Origin: Sphaeroforma arctica JP610
Lineage: Eukaryota > Opisthokonta > Ichthyosporea > Ichthyophonida
DNA: 22,736 nucleotides
Assembly (NCBI RefSeq): GCF_001186125.1
Contig: NW_014040204.1
Location: forward strand, 38,629 to 61,364
Direction of reading: 5' to 3'
Shown here: positions 10,223-22,227 of the stretch, one piece after another
Layout of the letters: each line of letters opens with the position of its first letter
Numbering within the stretch: position 1 is the stretch's first letter
Made by a program: the position numbers and the translations under genes
The notes under the pieces: generated by a model
The model's database searches: none
Told to the model about the DNA's origin: nothing
The model's input: the letters and a program-made list of their open reading frames with translations, nothing else

Positions 10223-10849
10223 CAAAATTATGCCGTGACCATATCTGCACGCGTCCCCTAATCATCACAGGACGCAACTAAATGTTTGATACAGTTACTA
10301 AATTAGGTAATATATGCCCCCGTACGCCTGCAGTTACTACACTCCCCCACAAACAAGTATTCCCCTGCAAACGCATGTCACATAGGCAGGTTCTGAACTC
10401 ATCCACGATTGCGCGTCCAATTGAAAACGGATCTGTGTGGACCGTGTATCACACACGAGCCTTAGTTATAAGAGACAGCTCATCACCACCACACAGACCC
10501 CACCACTTTCGCTCATGCATACTAAGCGAGTTATCCATTCTGGCTGTCTCTGGCTATTCGACCTGAAAATCCAGCGTGGTAGCCAATTCTTGAAATTATC
10601 CCTGGCCACCTGGTTCCGGGACACACTACCAGCACGTCACGAGCGACTCCTAAAAGCGTATACGTATATTGCACGCAAAAAAGCATTAGTCCTCCGTTCA
10701 GATGCGCATGGTTGAAGTGTTGCTAAAGAACGGCAGCTCGGCCTCAGGGCCATGAGGGAAGTACACGCTATATGCAAAGCACAAGTTAGACAATACTGAG
10801 TCTTCGCCGTGCATGAGTCCTATAGCATTGTCAGAAGGTTGGATAGTGA

Positions 10850-13800
10850 TCACCAGATAGCTGCCTCAACATCCCCCCAGTTCTTCACCAGTCCGTTGGC
10901 CGTCGCCCAGGTCAAGTACGTTCTCCAGGTGACATTGCGGTTAAGAGTTTTGATGTCGGCTGTTATTTAAGTATACATTGTGGAATTTATATCAGCAGTG
11001 TACTAGTTCGAATGATGAGGAGGTACACTTACTACCATCGATCTCGTCCATGCTAGATAAGTCTATAAACAGTGAAATTCACGATTAATTTACTATTCAA
11101 TTCAAATGCACGTTAGGTAATGAAATATTGAGTACTTGAACACAGGATTGTCTAACTACATGACCCTTTAAAATCCGTAGCAGATTACAAATGGCTTGCA
11201 ATCCATTCATGAACACGAAGCGTATAGGTACTACCACAACTACTTGCAGTATATGTATGCAACGCATAAACCCCGAAGCTTATTGTGAACGTGTTATGAA
11301 TGCGTGTACTGCACGCAAAGTATAATTATGAAGCGCAACTCGATTGAGCAGACATGATGTATGTGTAATTGACATATAATATCATACCAAGTACGACCAG
11401 CCCACGCTTGGCCCTCGTCAAAGCTACATTCATTCGACGTTTATCCTTCAAGAAGCCGACACCGGTATTTTTACTCGAACGCACGCATGAGAGGACGATT
11501 ACTTCTTTCTCGCGACCTTGATACGAGTCTACAGTCTGCACCTCAACGTGCCCATTCTGTAGTGTGTTGAAGAATAAAGACGAGATAAACCAACAACAAA
11601 ATGAGTGTATATGAGTAATCTTCGTTTGAACAAGCATACATGTTTGGGTTCTTTTATGCTCTACCATGTAAAGACCTTTATATATCTTGTGAAAATATGT
11701 GTGGAAGTGTATAGTAAAACTATATCCGCATACAAGTTTTCTTCACAATCAAACGTAAAGAATAATGATTGCTTCACTCATACCGGTGCAAACAATATAA
11801 ACTGGTGCGTGTACACACACAAAGAAGTGTTAAAAAAAAATCGAGCACAAATTTACCCTTTACAACTAAAACTAAGCTCTAAACTCGTTAAAAGACTGAT
11901 ACACGCTTTTTAGATCGATTCTCGGATGATGTGAATACTCTTAGAATAGTAGAAAATCAGCTGAAATCAGCACTATCGTGGATATGTTTTGGAGCTGTGT
12001 TTATAATTACTCTTTCATTCCTCAGTTACTCCATCATACCCAAGTCTTTCAAACTGATTGACGCACTCTCATGTGTTTCAACACATGCATGTGTAACTCC
12101 CATGTGTATTGTACGCTTGTCACACAACAAGCTGTGTACGACCACCCGACTCTGACAAAAAAATAAAGGTACGCGACTTATCACGAGACTAAGTACTATT
12201 ATACCTGATAGTATATACACATACAAACCTTCAGAACCCCAGGTGTGGCGGCTACTGTCTGTAGTTTGGCACCTAACGTGTCGATTTTCTGTGTTAATCA
12301 TAAAAATAGTACAAACAGAACAAAATGAGAGGAGTAGTGGTCAAAATCTTGTCAGACAGTATCAAATGAGGTCCAAGGCGGAGTTGGACTTGCGAGTCTA
12401 GTTAAAGTATGGAAGATTTTGCAATAATACAATACTGTACAAGAATTCACTTTAATTAAACGAGTGTGTACATGACTTTCAGCAAGTATGTATAAAACTG
12501 TATCACTCACGATCTTTGCAGAAGGGGTGCATACAAACATATAATATCCATCCTTCAACATCACCATGAACACATCATAGTGTACTAAAAGCGCTGAACT
12601 GTACCTCGGTGATATTGGCTACTTGTCCTGTGTAAGGTGTGATAACTCCAATGTTTGCAGGAATCATTCCATTCGCCACCAATTTGTTAACTATGGCACT
12701 GCATGCCTGGGCTTCGATATCGTTATACCAGGAAGAACCTTTTGTCTGCGATGTGGACCAGCAAGCAAGCACTTGAGTATAATCCTGTGACTGTAAACTG
12801 TCTGACTCCCAGTCAGATATTAAAGAAAAAAAGGGTTGCTTGCCAAAACGGCGACTTTGACAATTGGCGGCTTGCAATCCCTGAAACCACAGTCTGCAAT
12901 TTTCACTGGCGTGACATTCCTCGTTCCTGATCAGTTCAAGGATCAAGGAAGATGGTGACAAGAGCGTGCCGAATTGTTCAGAATTTTCGGGAGGTTTCGG
13001 GAGGAGCGTTCTCTACATTATGTGATTAAGATCACATACGTTAGCGTGCGGCAGGGGACATACCTGTTCTTGTCCCTCGATGTTGATCACCAGTATCGGT
13101 GCTACACTCCCAATTGTCATTTGGTCCACGTTTTCCTTGTCGTTTCGGAGTTCGCACTGTTCTTTGATGCCAGTTGACTGGTATTTGGGCCAGGGGAAGC
13201 CATCTACAGGCAGTCTCTGCCCAATTGCGTGGCGCACAAGTAGCCGTGAAAGCGTATACGTGTGTGAGAATATTAAAGTGCAAGTCTTGTAATTTTATAG
13301 GCATGCAATTTCATGAATATGCACACAGAATTTTAGGATTGCAAGTGCGAGTACTATGCGTACATGCTCCACGGCACGTGTTATGATGGAAGCTCGAAAA
13401 GACAATCGGTCCGTATACATGCTGAGGATCAATATCATCGTTACAATAGTTTTATAGCCTCGGTACTGTCGGTAGTTGTACAGTCTTCCTCTATGCACTG
13501 GCGTAAATCCACCACATCACTTGAATGTCGATGAAGACTTGTATAAATGTGCTTATATGTGATCATGTTTTCCTGTGCATGTTTACAAGTGTAAATAGTG
13601 CTGTTTTTTCTTTGGATACATGCTGTATTCTACATGTTATGCATAGACGGTATATGTGATGACACTGATTGTCTAACACACAAAACTTGACATACGCGCC
13701 TGGACTAGAATGATTTCCATCCGCGGGCTGAGCGGAAACCTTCCAATACGATCAAACCAAATAGATCTAACGACACGAACTTTGCATACCTACGGGGTTC

Positions 13801-14403
13801 TGCAGTTCATGTGTAATTCTACGATGTATGCAATACATATACTATAGCGAAGGGTTGTGTGTAGAGCGCTACGATATAGGTATGACATATTAATAGGGCT
13901 CTCGAGTATAAAATATAAGATTTAATGATGACAGATCCAGAAGTAGAACACAATACGCTGATAAAAATGCAAGAGGGCAATCGTCATTTACTCGAGACGA
14001 AGAGTATTAAGCGGAGGTGCGCTGCTGCTAGACCAGTCGGGACATAATTGTATACCTCTATATTATATATATGGTCATACATTTTAAGTTTTAACACACT
14101 TTCCATAACTTGTGCGAATATTATTGTGAAGCCTGTGGGAGAAATGAGATGGCAGTGGGACTTATAACTTCACAAAATATCAAGCAGACAACAAGCGATG
14201 CAAGAGTCAAAATCCGCATGTACGTGTGTAGTCAGCCACGCCGATTACCTGGCTTGCGAGAACGCCGTCGTGCAGACCTTCTGGATAGAACATGGTAGCA
14301 GGCCACTGCGCAATAGCTGGATGCATGCGGTACTGTATTCCCAACATAGTCAGCGCAACTTCTTTGGCAATTGCGTGCACTTTGGGCAGCGCTGCCGGTG
14401 GGT
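10850..14403 (-). other. Helicase RecA-like domain 2, exons 15-20
   Basis: Residues 496-757. Motif IV LGIQYRMHP (QYRMHP at 519-524) is followed by the PATMFYPEGLHDGV loop. APILVINIEGQEQ and GVITPYTGQ follow, then motif V TVDSYQGRE (673-681) and motif VI NVALTRAKR with Arg713 as the expected arginine finger. The last exon, DIKTLNRNVTW then YLTWATANGLV, is the usual closing segment of this fold and ends at TGA 10852-10850. Exon 18 is only 60 nt (20 codons, phase 0). Its assignment rests on splice signals and frame rather than on conserved motifs. Confidence 0.9.
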
Positions 14404-17400
14404 CTACAGCGCAAAAGATGGGAAGATATTGGTAGTGTATCAGAATAAGGTGTAACGAAGTTGAGAACAATTCACACTCTTAAAATATTATAGGTGGTCC
14501 ACTTAACCAAGGGAACACTAATTTGATACGCTTAGAGACCCATCATACAGGACACATCCCAATTTAATGCTCTGTCTGAGACGTGCTGATTTTGTAGACA
14601 CTGTGTGGTTTGGCTAAGTGCAGTGCAGGATGTGCAGATGTTCATACCCGTCTTCAGATTTCTCAGTCGTTCGAAGAGCGACAAATTGAGAATACGCATT
14701 GCCTTGGGATCCTGAGTCATGACGGTGGGCGGCAGCTGTCTGTGATCGCCAATCAACACCACCTGTGGAGATGAAATGCGATTTAATTTATGCGATACAG
14801 TAAACTTCGAATAAGCTTATAGCTATAGTTACATTTTAGTAAGTAATATAATTACATTCGAGCGATTAGTATACTTTTACGAAAGTGAGCAAAATGACAA
14901 GTGAGTTGCACATCGACGAATTAGATCAACACTTGGCATGTATGCGTACCATCAAATGAATTGAGTGGTATCCGTATGCATGGTATTTACATGCAAAACC
15001 TTGCACGGTGTGCTCGCATAGTAGAATCATACGTCGTGTTCAGATAGTCAAAGCATATACGGTAAATCTACAAAGTAGAGCATACATACTTCAATTTGTA
15101 AAGGTAGCCATGGGAAAATAAAATATAGCATGCATTGATTGCTCACCTGACCGTCTTTCCTGGCCTTAGTTAGTGTCACCAGCACATCTGGTTCGGTACT
15201 ATTTGTGCACTCGTCGACCACCACCAATCCAAATTTGATGTTGTGAAGAATTTTCTCACCTGCACCCATACATGTGCAGCATACCACATCGAGGCCTGAC
15301 AAGATGGAATTGATAGCCTATGAAAAGGCAGTGCAGGGCAATCAAACGGAATAAGACAGAGATATCGGTATGTGAATAGTTTCCGCTAGAATGACGAGAT
15401 ATTGCTGAAGCATTCATGTAAGCAGGTGATACCACAAAAGTAGGCAAATTTGAGTTGACATTTGAGTGGCACAAGTGATTTAGGAGTATTCGACATATGT
15501 TATCCGAATTAGGGCAGGGAGCTACAGAAAACTGTCGAAATCATACACGGTAATCAAGAACGTGGACACGGTACCATACCAGGTGTATTCGCAAGGTGGA
15601 TACACGTACTGCAGCCGTACCTTAGCATATGGATGGGTGTAAGCTTACACTAGAAATGCCGTTCACTTAAAGTTGTTATATTTGCAGCAAGTGTATGACA
15701 AACATTGTATTAATACAATTATATTGTGTGCTCGTCTATTGTAACTAACAAAGAGAGTCGCATACGCGCTTATTTCATATGTAGTGTGTATGAGCCTATG
15801 GGCCTGAAGACGCTACACAGCAATGGAAATGTACCATAGCCAACGTCCCTATGATTACGAGCCATCAATGCACCATGTCATCAAATAAAGCTGCACTTCA
15901 AAAAAAAACATGCACTCAATGTATATATGCTTGCGCATCTGTTACAAAACAATATTTTCAACCACAACACGTACGTGCTTACAGCAGCAAGCAATAGAAT
16001 GCGTACCTTTTTTTCATTCGCCTTCAGAACTTCTAAGCGGTTCAAAAGTGATGTTTTTTGTTTAAGTTCGAACGTAGTTTCCAACTGTCGCAAAATCTTC
16101 GTTCTGTGTGTTTGACAAGAAAAATGAGGTCTTCAGGGCTGAGGAGAAGGACGTGCCGGTCATGAACAATCTCCCAAAAAAACCCCACGTCAAATTATGC
16201 CTTTTTCTTTTGGTATATAGACGGATCTTTTTTGTATTCACTGCACGCAAGATTGCGTATCAGGTCCGTACACTCATCCGTATATACCACAAGCATATCA
16301 GCTACTTGTTTGCAATGTTCAATTCAAAATTTCAGATACACAAATGTACATGTGTGTGCAAAACTTACCTCTCGGTTTCTATTTTGTTTATGGTGGGGTC
16401 TTCCCCCATGAGCGTCTCCAGCATCACTGAATGTACGTCCACGGACACCTTCGCAGAGAACCCAATGCGCGAAGTGCGCAGCTGTATCATAGTTTGATGG
16501 AAACGCGGGCAACGAATAAATGGCACTGCAGAAATGGTTGCACTGCTACAATCGAAGCAAACAAGTAGTGTAACACCTCTTCCGGCACGTGTCTTTTCCC
16601 ATTCATGTGGTTTCATTCAGAGGCCGCTACTTATATTTCGTCTTAAAAGGTTTACACGAGATTCTGTGTGAAACCACATTCTACGGGAATGCTGACATTC
16701 TCACGATAATGTACTCAGTCGACATGTGACTTTTGAGTGATTGCTAAGATGACGTTGTAAGTACTGCTTTTCGTGATATTATGGCCGTTAATAGATGATG
16801 AGCCACTGATATGTCGTGGGGACTTTCAGCCCGATTCCTTGCGAATTTATAGAGACCTTGTCACATGCTATCGGCAATTTCGATGGGCATACGTATATAC
16901 GACTAAGAACAACAGTCATCGTAAACTGGACGTCTGTGAGCAACATATGGAGACACAACACAAGCTCGAAGTATGTGCCATACGAGCGGAAACTTAGTCC
17001 CCTGTACACTTGCGCATATTCACACAACCACACATAATATAGCTCAACCTGAGCTGAAGTATATACGCCGACACTTTTCATCGCAGGCGCGTATACATAC
17101 CCCGGAATCCATCAGACGAGTCAAAATCTGATCAGCGGCTGTGTGACTTTGCGCTACAACCAATACTGGACCTTCGTTCTCATATAGCCGACGCCTATCA
17201 GCGATGGCGTGAGGATGTAAAATAGGGTTGTGAGTATTTCAAATAGTCGAGTTGTGAGTAAAACCTCATATAGGCACCCAGATGGCGGTGTATATTCACG
17301 TATTTGTGTATAAATATGCATACGTGTGTATTCATAGTTACTGAAAATTCATGTTTGTGAATGTATGCAACTAATTCAGTATGAAACCCCTCATTCGTAT

Positions 17401-20400
17401 GTGTGTATGCTCTTACGCATGATCTTGCTACAGGAGTGTCAATGAATGATGCCATCGTGCGGTATAATCGCTAGTATCCTCATGATGTGTTACATACTGC
17501 AGAACTTTGTGCTCGCCGCAGACAGAGAAATATGGCGAACAGATACAAGAAGGAGAAATAAATTTCGCACGCAGGCATGCATGGTTTCGAACCCGAGCTT
17601 ATCTAGTCTTATGTGCTTAGCTTACCCGCAACACCTCCATAAAACACACACACACCTAAAGAAACAAGTCCAACTACACACTGAAGCTTCATCCACACAT
17701 GAATGCATAAAAAAGACATAAGTTCCACCTGTACGAAAGCATGCCCTCACACAACACCACTCCTCATACAGAGCACGAATACACACATGTCAGAGTAAGT
17801 TCTAGCACTGTGGTCGGGATCAATCACATAATGCAGCAATTCACATGCACATACCATGCTCTGACCAGCCCCACAGACGTGTGCGTCTTTCCAGTACCCG
17901 GAGGACCATCGATCAGTGAGAAATTGGAGGATAATGTAGCCATCACAGCCTGCGCAACAAAAAATTGAGCGGTGTCAAACACAGCTGGCTACGTAAAACA
18001 ATCGGAAAAAGTTCGCACAAAATCCGCTGCGAATGCGGCACAAATGAGATGGTACCGGATACTGCCGCAACCACAGATGGTTGTCTGGGTCCTACGCGTG
18101 CGCGACAGGCACGCGATATACTATTGGAATCCGGTCTACACACTTTTGGCCACCATCTCGAAAACGAAGCACACACCTTATCAGTTTACGAGATAGTCTA
18201 CATACGCTTTTAGCAAGTAGTGACACATGCACACCAATATACACATGAATTCGCTAGTGTGTATGCATTGATTAGTTAGGACTGTTTCGTTATTTCTCCA
18301 ATAAATAAAGTGGTTTGCTCAGCATCGCGTGTTCAAGTTCACGACGTAGGCACTATGAATGTGCATACGGAAATACAATTGAAACATCAGCCGTTCAAAT
18401 ACCTTTCGTTGTGAGATATTCATTTTTCTTGCTCCACCATCAGTGCCGTTCATAATTTCATTCACAATCTTCACTTGGGCGGGCTTGAGTACCCGCTGTG
18501 ATTGCAAAATTTATTATTCAAAGATGCTCTAAAAAAAAATGACTAGGTGTTGGCAGCTCCTTCGCCTACGCTATGAAAGCTTTGTCCTGATCCATTGACT
18601 AACGTAAAGGTTAACAGTCATAGAAAATTCACCACACTCATAGGAAAGTTAGGCAGCCCAATAGAAACGCACTCGAGAATATCTAATACATTTATGAGTA
18701 ATATCGAGGCGTGATGGTTGGAACGAAGTCAGATTGTGAATATATTATGATTCCAGAGTGCAGCACTACTAACGCAAAGTGAAGGGCGATGCCAACTGCA
18801 GATGTCATGACCACTAGAGAAATGAAAACACACAAGCCCACCCGTGGGTGCACAGCAGATGCACCGAACACACCTTCATACTCTGCGCCACACTTGTAGA
18901 CGTCTGCCGCGACCCCACACCGGGAATGCCTTTGGTGCCACTTGATTTGGCTGGAATTTTGACCAGGCAGACCTGTGGCCCATAAATATGTCATTGGAGG
19001 CTTGTCAGTTTCTCGGATTGGTTATATATATTTAAGTCTTTCTTCATGAAGAAAGCTTTGAAGTTGTGTAAACTCGTATTATAGTCGTGCTCAACGGATG
19101 CATTTAACTCACTTTATCCTAGACCCAGTCACAAGTAAAACATGCCTGCGAAAGATACTTCCCACAACCTATTCACGTAAACAATTTTGAAATCGCTTGA
19201 AAACATTGTGATAATCATTTACGCTACAAGTGGTCTGGAAGCATTCCGAACAACTATATATACAAATTTAATCAGCGAATCTATAGCGTTGCTATTCGTG
19301 TCTCTAAAATTTGATGTATGATAGTACTCATTTTAACCGAAACCTAAACGCACAAAGCTACTGCACAATGGACGGAAGTGTGGGACAGGCGTTCTTTTGG
19401 TGGTAAATAATTCAAATAGGATCCAATACCCACAGAAGGGATGAGGCCTTCAAAGATGGCTACACGAATAGAATAAAGTAAACTAGATTGGGCCGTCCAC
19501 ACAACGTGGTGATACCGTGCGCGCACGTGTAAGACAATTCGAAACCATACTACGAGACTTGTGGTTTGCGACTTACGCCAAAAGCAGGATCGGGCGATTG
19601 CTTGCCTTCGGACAGCATGTGGATTCCAGTAGGCACTACCAAGGTACGCAGCCAGTCTGGACCTGCAAGTCCAGATAGAAGGTTATACGGGTAAGAGATA
19701 AACCAGAAAAGGCACTGACTATATGGTACAGAGTCCACAGGTTGTGTACACAGGGAGGACATGGATTGCATTCTTTCATCCCTAGTCAGCTGATACGAAA
19801 TAATCGCTAAGTCTTCTAAAAAAAAAGGCGAGTAATGTCACACGATTGCAATGCCCACAATTGAGCAGAAAGTTAAAATTGAAACCAGCACGGATATGGT
19901 TCGATAAAGCATCCTATGAGATATTTAGAGTGACAACCACAGAGTAAATAGGACGATTAACATGACAAACGTGTGCTGTGACATACCATCGTACGATTGA
20001 GAGGTAAATATATTCATCGCATCTTTAACTCGCTGTTCGGCTGTAGAGCTCTGTAATCTATACAAATTCCATTTGCCATTCTGTGAAGAGATTCAAAAGT
20101 GACAAAAAAATTAAATTTATAACGAGCGCTGTTAGAAGGCGTGCGAAATTTAACTTCAGTGAAATCAAGTCAACAAAGACCAGTGCAACACAAGAAAGGC
20201 TACGTTTTGTAAAATATCAGACACAGAGCCAACAAAAAGAACTAACAAACTACTACACGTGTCAAGAATGAATATCTTATTTGTACATCGACAAGAAAAT
20301 CAACCAAACTCTACAAATTCCTTAGTAAAGATAGAAGTGCAGATACATATAGGCCTAGGGCAATACATTGTCACTGAGAATGACTGCAGCGAGAAACTTA

Positions 20401-22227
20401 CCAAGATGTCGGCCGGTTCCTCCATCATAGAGGCCACAATGGAACCGTTTGAGCACCGCTCAACAGTCCCCTTGGAGATGCGCACGTGCTTGGCCAAGTC
20501 AGTGCGTGTGACAAATACTATATCCCCAGGCCAAAATTTGACTCTCCGACTGTCATCTGCAACCCAGCCATATAATATTAAATAGTGGATAAATAACCGC
20601 GCATAACGGTTAAAATAGACGTGTCGTTGTTAGATGGCTGTTCACATAAAGTTACAAGACAGCCATCGCCATCTGCATATCAGATCTGGGACTCTAACAA
20701 TTCACTGCAAAAACTGTCTACTACACAATCTGAACAAGATGAACCACGGAGTATAGGAACATTGAGCGCCGCAAAGATGTGCCAATGAGTGGCAATACTC
20801 GCTCTGCGCTTCTGGTGAATGCCCAGCAAGCCAAGCCCCATATAATCAGGACTATTCCCTATATCAAATTCACAAAACGTAGGTGTATGTATGTCTAGAC
20901 CATGCGATAAACACTGCTCAAAATATTCAGACTTGCTGCAATCCGTGGGTGTACCGTAGAGGTGTACGACTCGAAAGCGGGATGGTGAAATAATTACTCT
21001 ATTTTTTTGTACAAGTACCATGATCACGACTCGATTGTTGGATATATCAAATGACTATGCGAATACACAATCAGATGCATGCTCCCAAGTAGGGCGCCAA
21101 TGAAGCGAAACTCATGATTTCATACAACGATCATATTAAATATAAAAGCCACAATTCCCTTTGCACACATACTTACCAAAGCGGAACTGCAGCTGAGAGT
21201 TGAACTTTGTTGCCGAAGCTCCGATGACGAGAAAACCATCATATAAAAGCGTGTCCGGAGTCTTGGTCTGCGAAATTATTGTATAGGGCGTTTATAATCA
21301 CAGATTAACAGATGTCGTTAAAAAATGAAAAAAAGAATGCTGCAACAGCCGGCCATATCTTTCACGCACCGACCCGACAATATATAGGACACACAGCCAT
21401 AGCAGAGGGTACATTGTGGCTTGGCCTTCAATGTGAAACTGAGATCAACATGAAAACTATCCATGTTCCTGTGTCATGTGTGTGCTAGACGATATTGAGT
21501 CCTAGAAAGCAGCGCTTGTGGCAAGCGGTTTTTAATTGTGAAATGAGATAATCACTACAGTACATATAGATCGAAGTCTCGAAAATGTGCGTGCTGATAT
21601 TACTAAAACACGAATATGCTAGCTGGCACGATGACGCCTCCATAACTGGGTGGGCGATGAGGGTAAGCTTACCCTAAGATTCTGAAGACCTCTTTCGTCT
21701 ACGGTTTTGGCTTCTATCTTCAGCACTTCGCCCCATAAATGGTAGTACGCTGCGAGAGCGGGATTTAACTTCAGGGCACGTGTTGTCGCGGCCAGCAATG
21801 CTTTCTCGTCATCCTGTTGCTTCTGCAACTGCTTGGAAGTCTATTTAATCGACAGTGTACATATATCAAGGATCAATATCGAGCAACGTACACTGATACT
21901 CGTGGAGAAAACAAAAGCACTACACGACAAGTTTTTGAAGACACTTCATCTTGATCCAACGAAATGATGAAGATGTAGCACTATTGAATACGACTGTAAC
22001 AAGTGGGGCACACTGCCAGGAATGGACAAGCCACGTTGCATATGCGGAGACGTCTATGATCATATACGCCAGGGTATATTCTCCATCGCTGGGAGTCACG
22101 AACGCTTTCAACCCCAAAAAGATACAATACACAGTATACGAGTGCAGTGGCATGCACTAAGATGACATACCAATTTCTTAATCTTCTTTTTCGGTCTCTT
22201 TGTCTCCTGTAACATTAGATCCATCAT
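10850..22227 (-). CDS. UPF1/SMUBP2-like superfamily 1B helicase, 20 exons (complete model)
   Basis: Exons in transcript order: 22227-22171, 21828-21673, 21267-21177, 20556-20402, 20050-19987, 19662-19577, 18972-18874, 18495-18403, 17949-17855, 17194-17101, 16481-16369, 16103-16007, 15317-15147, 14762-14648, 14403-14249, 13216-13064, 12745-12605, 12288-12229, 11556-11388, 10959-10850. They total 2274 nt: 757 aa plus TGA. All 19 junctions are in phase. The family is certain from the ordered SF1 motifs; these ATP-driven 5'-3' enzymes unwind or remodel RNA or DNA. VVCCTCMGAG before the Walker B motif is UPF1-like, while the VRIGxxAK-type segment (here SRIGFSAK) and the N-terminal layout also recall SMUBP2/Hcs1. 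The Cys/His-rich CH domain and C-terminal SQ region of canonical UPF1 are both absent, so a role in nonsense-mediated decay cannot be assumed. Confidence 0.85.
10960..17100 (-). other. Introns 10-19 of the helicase gene
   Basis: Introns in transcript order: 17100-16482, 16368-16104, 16006-15318, 15146-14763, 14647-14404, 14248-13217 (1032 nt, the largest), 13063-12746, 12604-12289, 12228-11557 and 11387-10960. Donors include GTAAGT, GTACGC, GTGAGC, GTATGA, GTAATC, GTATGT, GTACAG and GTTTGT; all acceptors are AG. I see no RNA gene, repeat or nested gene that I can support in them. Open frames such as 11605-11913 (+) look like chance. Confidence 0.6.
14648..17949 (-). other. Helicase RecA-like domain 1, exons 9-14
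   Basis: Residues 268-495. Motif I (Walker A) GPPGTGKT is at 282-289, with Lys288 the phosphate-binding lysine. Motif Ia is VLVVAQSHTAADQ. SRIGFSAKVSVDVHSVMLE follows, then a charged helical arm (exon 12) matching the segment between motifs Ic and II. VVCCTCMGAG is at 411-420. Motif II is VVVDECTNSTEP, with Asp435 and Glu436. Motif III GDHRQLPP is at 462-469, followed by LNLSLFERL. The DECTNSTEP version differs from the usual DESTQATEP or DEAxQ by Asn in place of Gln. Confidence 0.9.
18403..20556 (-). other. Helicase domain 1B, stalk and Q motif, exons 4-8
   Basis: Residues 102-267. Exon 4 has WPGDIVFVTRTDL, the GD(I/V)V strand typical of the 1B barrel that inserts into UPF1-type helicases, followed by GTVERCSNGSIVA. 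Exon 5 (EQRVKDAMNIF) looks like the stalk helix ahead of the first RecA fold. Exons 6 and 7 (GPDWLRTLVVP, VCLVKIPAKSSG) are poorly conserved linker. Exon 8 carries MNISQRKAV, equivalent to the UPF1 Q motif, with Gln265 expected to read the adenine of ATP. Confidence 0.7.
19038..19055. repeat. Perfect 18-bp palindrome in helicase intron 6
   Basis: CTTTCTTCATGAAGAAAG reads the same on both strands and is followed by AAGCTTTGAAG-like sequence. It could form a cruciform or be a dimeric protein site. No function can be assigned. Confidence 0.8.
20680..21027 (-). other. 115-codon open frame inside helicase intron 3
   Basis: Open frame on the same strand as the helicase, beginning GTG ATC ATG and ending at a stop at 20680-20682. 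Its translation is mixed in composition (Cys, His, aromatic and acidic residues) rather than low complexity, and I do not recognise it. No flanking splice sites place it in frame with exons 3 and 4. It is more likely chance than a gene. Confidence 0.2.
21177..22227 (-). other. N-terminal exons 1-3 of the helicase: basic patch and helical segment
   Basis: Exon 1 begins at tandem ATGs (22227, 22224) directly after an in-frame TAA. The second ATG has A at -3 and G at +4. It encodes MMDLMLQ followed by KRPKKKIKK, a good nuclear-localisation-like patch at residues 9-17. TTACAG inside the exon (ending at 22207) could instead be an acceptor, which would move the start outside the window. Exon 2 (residues 20-71) reads EKALLAATTRALKLNP and AAYYHLWGEVLKIE. 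This resembles half of a TPR hinge but may simply be the N-terminal helix common to SMUBP2-type helicases. Exon 3 (72-101) holds the strand DGFLVIG. Confidence 0.65.

Larger units (their letters stand above)
9878..10849. other. Tail-to-tail intergenic region
   Basis: About 970 nt between the two convergent stop codons. It should hold both 3' UTRs. Open frames of 94 and 92 codons on the + strand (10282-10566 and 10437-10715) overlap each other and look like chance. No RNA gene or repeat was found. Confidence 0.7.
17195..22170 (-). other. Introns 1-9 of the helicase gene
   Basis: Introns in transcript order: 22170-21829, 21672-21268, 21176-20557, 20401-20051, 19986-19663, 19576-18973, 18873-18496, 18402-17950 and 17854-17195. 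Most donors are GTATGT or GTAAGT. Two contents are listed separately: a 115-codon open frame in intron 3 and a palindrome in intron 6. Nothing else stood out. Confidence 0.6.

Noticed and set aside
10282-10715. Overlapping 94- and 92-codon open frames in the intergenic region
   Set aside because: They overlap in different frames, resemble nothing known, and lie where the helicase 3' UTR is expected.
12746-12961. Open frame extending upstream of exon 17 into intron 16
   Set aside because: The acceptor at 12746-12747 gives the spacing seen in UPF1 between GQE and the following strand; extending the exon would insert unrelated residues.
17581-17600. tRNA-like T-loop (GGTTTCGAACCC / GGGTTCGAAACC)
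   Set aside because: The flanking bases do not form a five-pair T stem on either strand, and no acceptor, D or anticodon arm is found nearby.
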